Positions 61,059-64,000 of a stretch of DNA of 64,000 bases are shown here, in pieces. Position 1 is the stretch's first letter. Each line of letters starts with the position of its first letter. Location of the stretch: positions 12,148,001 through 12,212,000 of the forward strand of contig NC_135566.1 in assembly GCF_964340395.1 (NCBI RefSeq), written 5' to 3'. A model generated the notes under the pieces. That model was not told the origin of the DNA, did not search any database, and saw only the letters and a list, made by a program, of their open reading frames with translations. The stretch is from Glandiceps talaboti (lineage: Eukaryota; Hemichordata; Enteropneusta; Spengelidae). Both the position numbers and the translations under genes were made by a program.

Positions 61059-64000
61059 TACATACATACATACATACATACATACATACATACATACATA
61101 CATACATACATACATACATACATACATACATACACATATACATACATACATACGTATGTACATACATACATACATACATATGGGCAAAGGCTGGGGGGGG
61201 GGGAATAACCAGGGGCAATGGGCTGGGGCCAAAAGGCCGCGGGAGCAGACCGAGGGAAAAGAGGACAGGCCTGCTTCCATGTACATATTACATAGTTTAC
61301 AGTAACTCAAGTGATGACTTTCAACCTACCAACTCCAATTCAAAGCCAGCCATTCTATCTGTGGTGTGAGTTTCACTCTAATAATGACTTTAAGTTACCT
61401 GTCAAACAGTTGTAGTCTGGATTAGCATATTGTGCTTCAGTGAGGTATATTTCATGGGGGTGAAGTCTAGCTGGGGTAACAGCCAGTCGTCTGCATAATG
61501 AATTGACAAAAGATACCAATGCACAATCCATTTCCAGTGTCCATTTCTTACAGAGTTCCAAGGCCTCCGCAACATCAGAACAAGCACATCTATGATAACA
61601 AATCAAAACATTTACTGATTTCTTCTAGAATGACAAAAGTTTTGTGTTTATAACAAACTTGATAAAGGTCTCTAATTCTAAAATACTGCTGTAGAAATGA
61701 AGGAGTATGTGATATTAGTATTATGGATATTAGAATACCAGGATTAAAATGAACTATGGTGTACAACACATACATGGGGCCAAGTGTCTTTTTTTTATCA
61801 TAGTAGCACCAGGAAGGGCATATTCAAATGGGTTTGTACTGCTATAGGTCTGTACAAGGGATAACAGATTGTGCCCATGTCTTCTGAGTTTGTTTATTTG
61901 TTGTTGATGTTTACTCTTCTATTTGTATATTTTTTAAATTTTATTTTTTACATATTATACCTGCAATGGCTAAATAGAAGGAAACAGCTATTAATTATTA
62001 TACCATGCATGAACAAAGTTCAACAAAAAATATGGAATATATACCCTGCTTGTTCTACATCACCACAATGTGCATCGATGTCATGACAACACATGTCTAC
62101 ATCACTGGTTCTGTTGTGTTCAAAATATGAGTCCAAACGTTCAATATTGCCATTACTGAATCACCAATTTTTTTTTATATTACTGGCGATGATATAATTG
62201 TATTATTCCCAATAGTTTTCTTCATTCAGCCGAAAAATACTCGTGACCTAAGGGTTGTCACTACTTGTCTAGTGACTCATAGTGACAAGGCCCCTTAGGG
62301 GGGCTCATATTTTTCTTGATTGAATGAAGAAAAATATTGGCAAATAACATCTAATTATAATAGTGGCAGACAATATTTGACTGAATTCTTACCTGTCAAA
62401 GTGTAAATCGTATCCACATGCCATAATAGCTCTCCACACAGCTCTTACATCTTGCTTCACTTTATCAGCCACATATTGAAGGAAGCCCTCTAGAGTCAAT
62501 ACTTTGTCATCACTGGACTCCTTAACTTTGCTATCTTCTGTCTTAGTTTTCTCACTAGTCTCCTTAGCTGACTTCTCTTGTTTCTTCACTCTCTTTTCTA
62601 TGCTACTTGTTCTAGAGAAAATAAGAACCAATTAAGTAATAATTTGTTTATCATTTGAATACTTCTGATTACTAGCTGGGGTTGTCATTGACCGAGTGGT
62701 TAAGTTGAACCACTTGCCTGAATGTATATTGTTCATCTAATACATATTCATCTAAGGCCCATGATGCATCAGAGTTCTACTGAAACAACAATGGAGGTGA
62801 AAAGAGTTTCATTTCGGTGACAGATTACAGATTAGACGATTACTTATTGTCTTTGGTTTTTGAAAATACAAAATAAATTCAGAACTCAGCCGACTTACTT
62901 GACCTTGGCTGTAACTTCTCCTAAAGCAAGTCTTTCTTTGCTTCCTTTACTGTTCTTCTTGATTGGTTTGGCAGCTTTTTCACCATCTTTCCCATTCTTA
63001 CCTATTGTGCATATATCAAATACAACCCTTAACAGTGAAGTAAAGCACTTTCTCTATTTGTTACACTTATTTATAGAATTCACATCAAGTGTAAAAGTAT
63101 ACACTTTCAATTACTTTAATTTTATGCCTAGAATGTGGGCTATCCAACGTAATCAATTTGTAAACAGTGTTTTCTGCTAAAAAGAACATCACACTGATTA
63201 CAGTGAATGATAGCCATCACAATCTTGATTATATTTAGCTGGCAATGAGATCTAGACAATGTTTAATGACATCCATGTTTACAATCTAGCCAAAGACTAT
63301 TTATTTACTTTGTACCCTACTCTGTACCCTAATTGAATGTGTCAAAGGTTTTCTTCATGCAAATTAAGAAATTTACAAAGATTACAGATTTTTTTAAATG
63401 GATAGTGTGAAAGGCAATTTCTTTCCTGGTTTGCGATCGATATCACTGTAACACTAGAGGGCGCTGTCACATAAAAAGATGATGAGCCAGCATATAGATA
63501 TGCACTCTTTCTTCCCACCTTGGTCTCCTATCAATATCACTATAACACTAGAAGGCACCGTCACATAACAGAACTATAATTGTTCTTCAGAGTATGAACC
63601 ATCGTATAGATATACTTAGTACTCCTCCTACCTTGCACCTTGACTTTGGTTGGTTTGGCAATACCATATTGTCTAAGTACATGAGTAACATGCTCTGAAA
63701 TGGACTTCTTTGGAGGTCTGGCATTGCTGAAGAATTGGTACAGGAGATTTCCTGGTGTCTGTGATAACATTTGGTCTTTACTCAAGATCAAGTCACTGGC
63801 AACAAGTTCTTTACTAGCGGTGTCCAGTCTCAGTTTTTGCTCAGCTAAAGCACAACTGGTGTATATTTCTGTGAGTGTGTCGATGGCTTTGACATTCAAA
63901 CCAGCGCTAAGTTTTTTGGTGATCAGTTTCTGTTCAAAGTACCTATCAAGAGCATCTCCTGTGTGAGACTCCGCTATCAGACTTTGATTAACACCAGCAA
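56308..64000 (-). CDS. HECTD4: HECT-type E3 ubiquitin ligase HECTD4, C-terminal 12 exons (partial)
   Basis: Giant HECT ubiquitin ligase of about 4,000 residues in human; only the last 768 residues are here and the 5' part lies beyond 64000. Exons, 5' to 3': 63632-64000 (incomplete), 62899-63001, 62393-62611, 61399-61589, 60418-60684, 59807-59962, 59366-59538, 58920-59072, 58621-58742, 57627-57822, 57003-57225, 56308-56444. All introns are GT-AG and frame is kept to the stop. It follows human HECTD4 closely: LVFYDTK, ASGGDPTY, GEEVHGTSGSFRHFLWQV, EADIVTY, YQVGLMETD, FVKFACNQERIPCTCPCKDG, HVPPYPMKIAPPDG and the end REDPLSG. The HECT domain is the C-terminal ~400 residues. The thioester cysteine is in ETCMFMIKLPQYSS (codon 56407-56409). 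The Lys/Glu-rich exon at 62393-62611 is linker. No damage seen, so the ligase should be active. Confidence 0.96.
56565..56925. mobile_element. Palindromic MITE in the last HECTD4 intron
   Basis: The left arm (TTCTGGAGAGTGATTTCA, ATTACATCAC, GATTTCAGAGAAA, GCTATGGGCTACTGCATCAT) and right arm are inverse copies, meeting near TGAATATTCATGA. About 360 bp, able to form a long hairpin in the pre-mRNA. A relative lies at 47497-47710. Confidence 0.75.
57271..57525 (+). repeat. Dispersed repeat, copy 2
   Basis: Same family and orientation as 28984-29255 (shared CAACAATATATTCACTGAAA). Between HECTD4 exons; not coding. Confidence 0.65.
58146..58480. mobile_element. MITE family with CTGGTAAT ends, copy 2 (inverted)
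   Basis: Reverse-complement relative of 45108-45442, alignable from end to end (AGATTACACAAGTGGGTGAT and CTACTGAGACTATAATTAAA on the minus strand). Between HECTD4 exons 58621-58742 and 57627-57822. Confidence 0.75.
59222..59330. repeat. GGTGA and CTCCC/ACTC simple repeats
   Basis: Four GAGGT units followed by (CTCC)n and (ACTC)n. In a HECTD4 intron, about 35 bp from the donor of exon 59366-59538. Confidence 0.9.
60940..61190. repeat. (TACA)n microsatellite
   Basis: About 230 bp of TACA units with short CACA interruptions, followed by a G9 run. In the HECTD4 intron between exons 61399-61589 and 60418-60684. Both strands give spurious open frames. Confidence 0.96.
62199..62352. mobile_element. 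Short palindromic MITE, copy 2
   Basis: Same self-complementary element as 18570-18732 (TTCTTCATTCAGCC, GTGACCTAAGGG, and the inverse GAATGAAGAAAAATATTGG). It ends about 40 bp from the donor of HECTD4 exon 62393-62611. Confidence 0.8.
62678..62722 (+). mobile_element. SINE head fragment
   Basis: GGTTGTCATTGACCGAGTGG followed by TTAAGTTGAACCACTTGCC matches the tRNA-like A-box end of the SINE at 21306-21548. No B box or body follows. Confidence 0.55.
63430..63575. repeat. Duplicated ~35-bp module with CTCF-like cores
   Basis: ATATCACTGTAACACTAGAG then GGCGCTGTCACATA (about 63440-63473), and a diverged second copy ATATCACTATAACACTAGAA then GGCACCGTCACATA (about 63534-63567). The first core (63451-63464) matches CTCF CCASYAGRKGGCRS at 13 of 14 positions, the second (63545-63558) at 12. 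Motif match only. Confidence 0.5.

Noticed and set aside
60807-61369. Frames of 88-159 codons over the TACA tract
   Set aside because: Simple-repeat translations within a HECTD4 intron.

Overview
The window is animal (metazoan) nuclear DNA. Genes are split into many short exons with GT-AG introns of about 0.1 to 7 kb, the intervening DNA is AT-rich, and it is crowded with microsatellites, minisatellites and small inverted-repeat transposons. Four protein-coding genes can be reconstructed exon by exon, and the reading frame is kept across every junction. Their divergence from the human proteins as I remember them, the compact introns and the repeat style suggest a marine invertebrate bilaterian (hemichordate, cephalochordate, mollusc or similar). 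I cannot fix the species or phylum from sequence alone.

Layout, left to right. 1-880 is a 31-bp minisatellite that runs off the window edge. 1750-2510 is a foldback-like inverted-repeat element. 3048-7117 (minus) is RNF185/RNF5, a membrane-anchored RING ubiquitin ligase of the ER. 7118-7750 is the shared upstream region of two divergent genes. EIF4ENIF1 (4E-T) follows on the plus strand, with 17 coding exons from 14543 to 30386. 30387-41250 has no recognised gene but holds a 1.4-kb 18-bp minisatellite (34740-36175) and several MITEs. DRG1 (plus, 41870-47382, nine coding exons) has a 576-bp long-inverted-repeat MITE inserted 43 bp upstream of its start codon. 47383-56307 is repeat-rich, and its right part may include the 3' UTR of the next gene. 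56308-64000 (minus) is the 3' part of HECTD4, a giant HECT ubiquitin ligase; 12 exons encode the C-terminal 768 residues and the gene continues past the window.

RNF185, EIF4ENIF1 and DRG1 are also close neighbours on human 22q12, so the block looks like ancient conserved linkage. HECTD4 is on human 12q24. The genes are not an operon. Two act in ubiquitin-dependent protein turnover, one in mRNA repression and decay granules, and one is a translation-linked GTPase.

Mobile DNA is the most distinctive content. At least five short elements have terminal inverted repeats and clean 9-10 bp target duplications, the pattern of Mutator-like (MULE) non-autonomous elements, and a sixth is probable. One sits inside a larger inverted repeat whose other arm preserves the empty site. 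There are also two foldback-like elements with tandem-repeat arms, tRNA-derived SINE copies and several other MITE families. I found no bacterial features, CRISPR arrays or intact tRNA/rRNA genes, and no clearly new multi-gene system. The best leads are the hairpin element in the DRG1 leader, the decayed exon duplication and copied splice donor in EIF4ENIF1, and the MULE-type element cluster.
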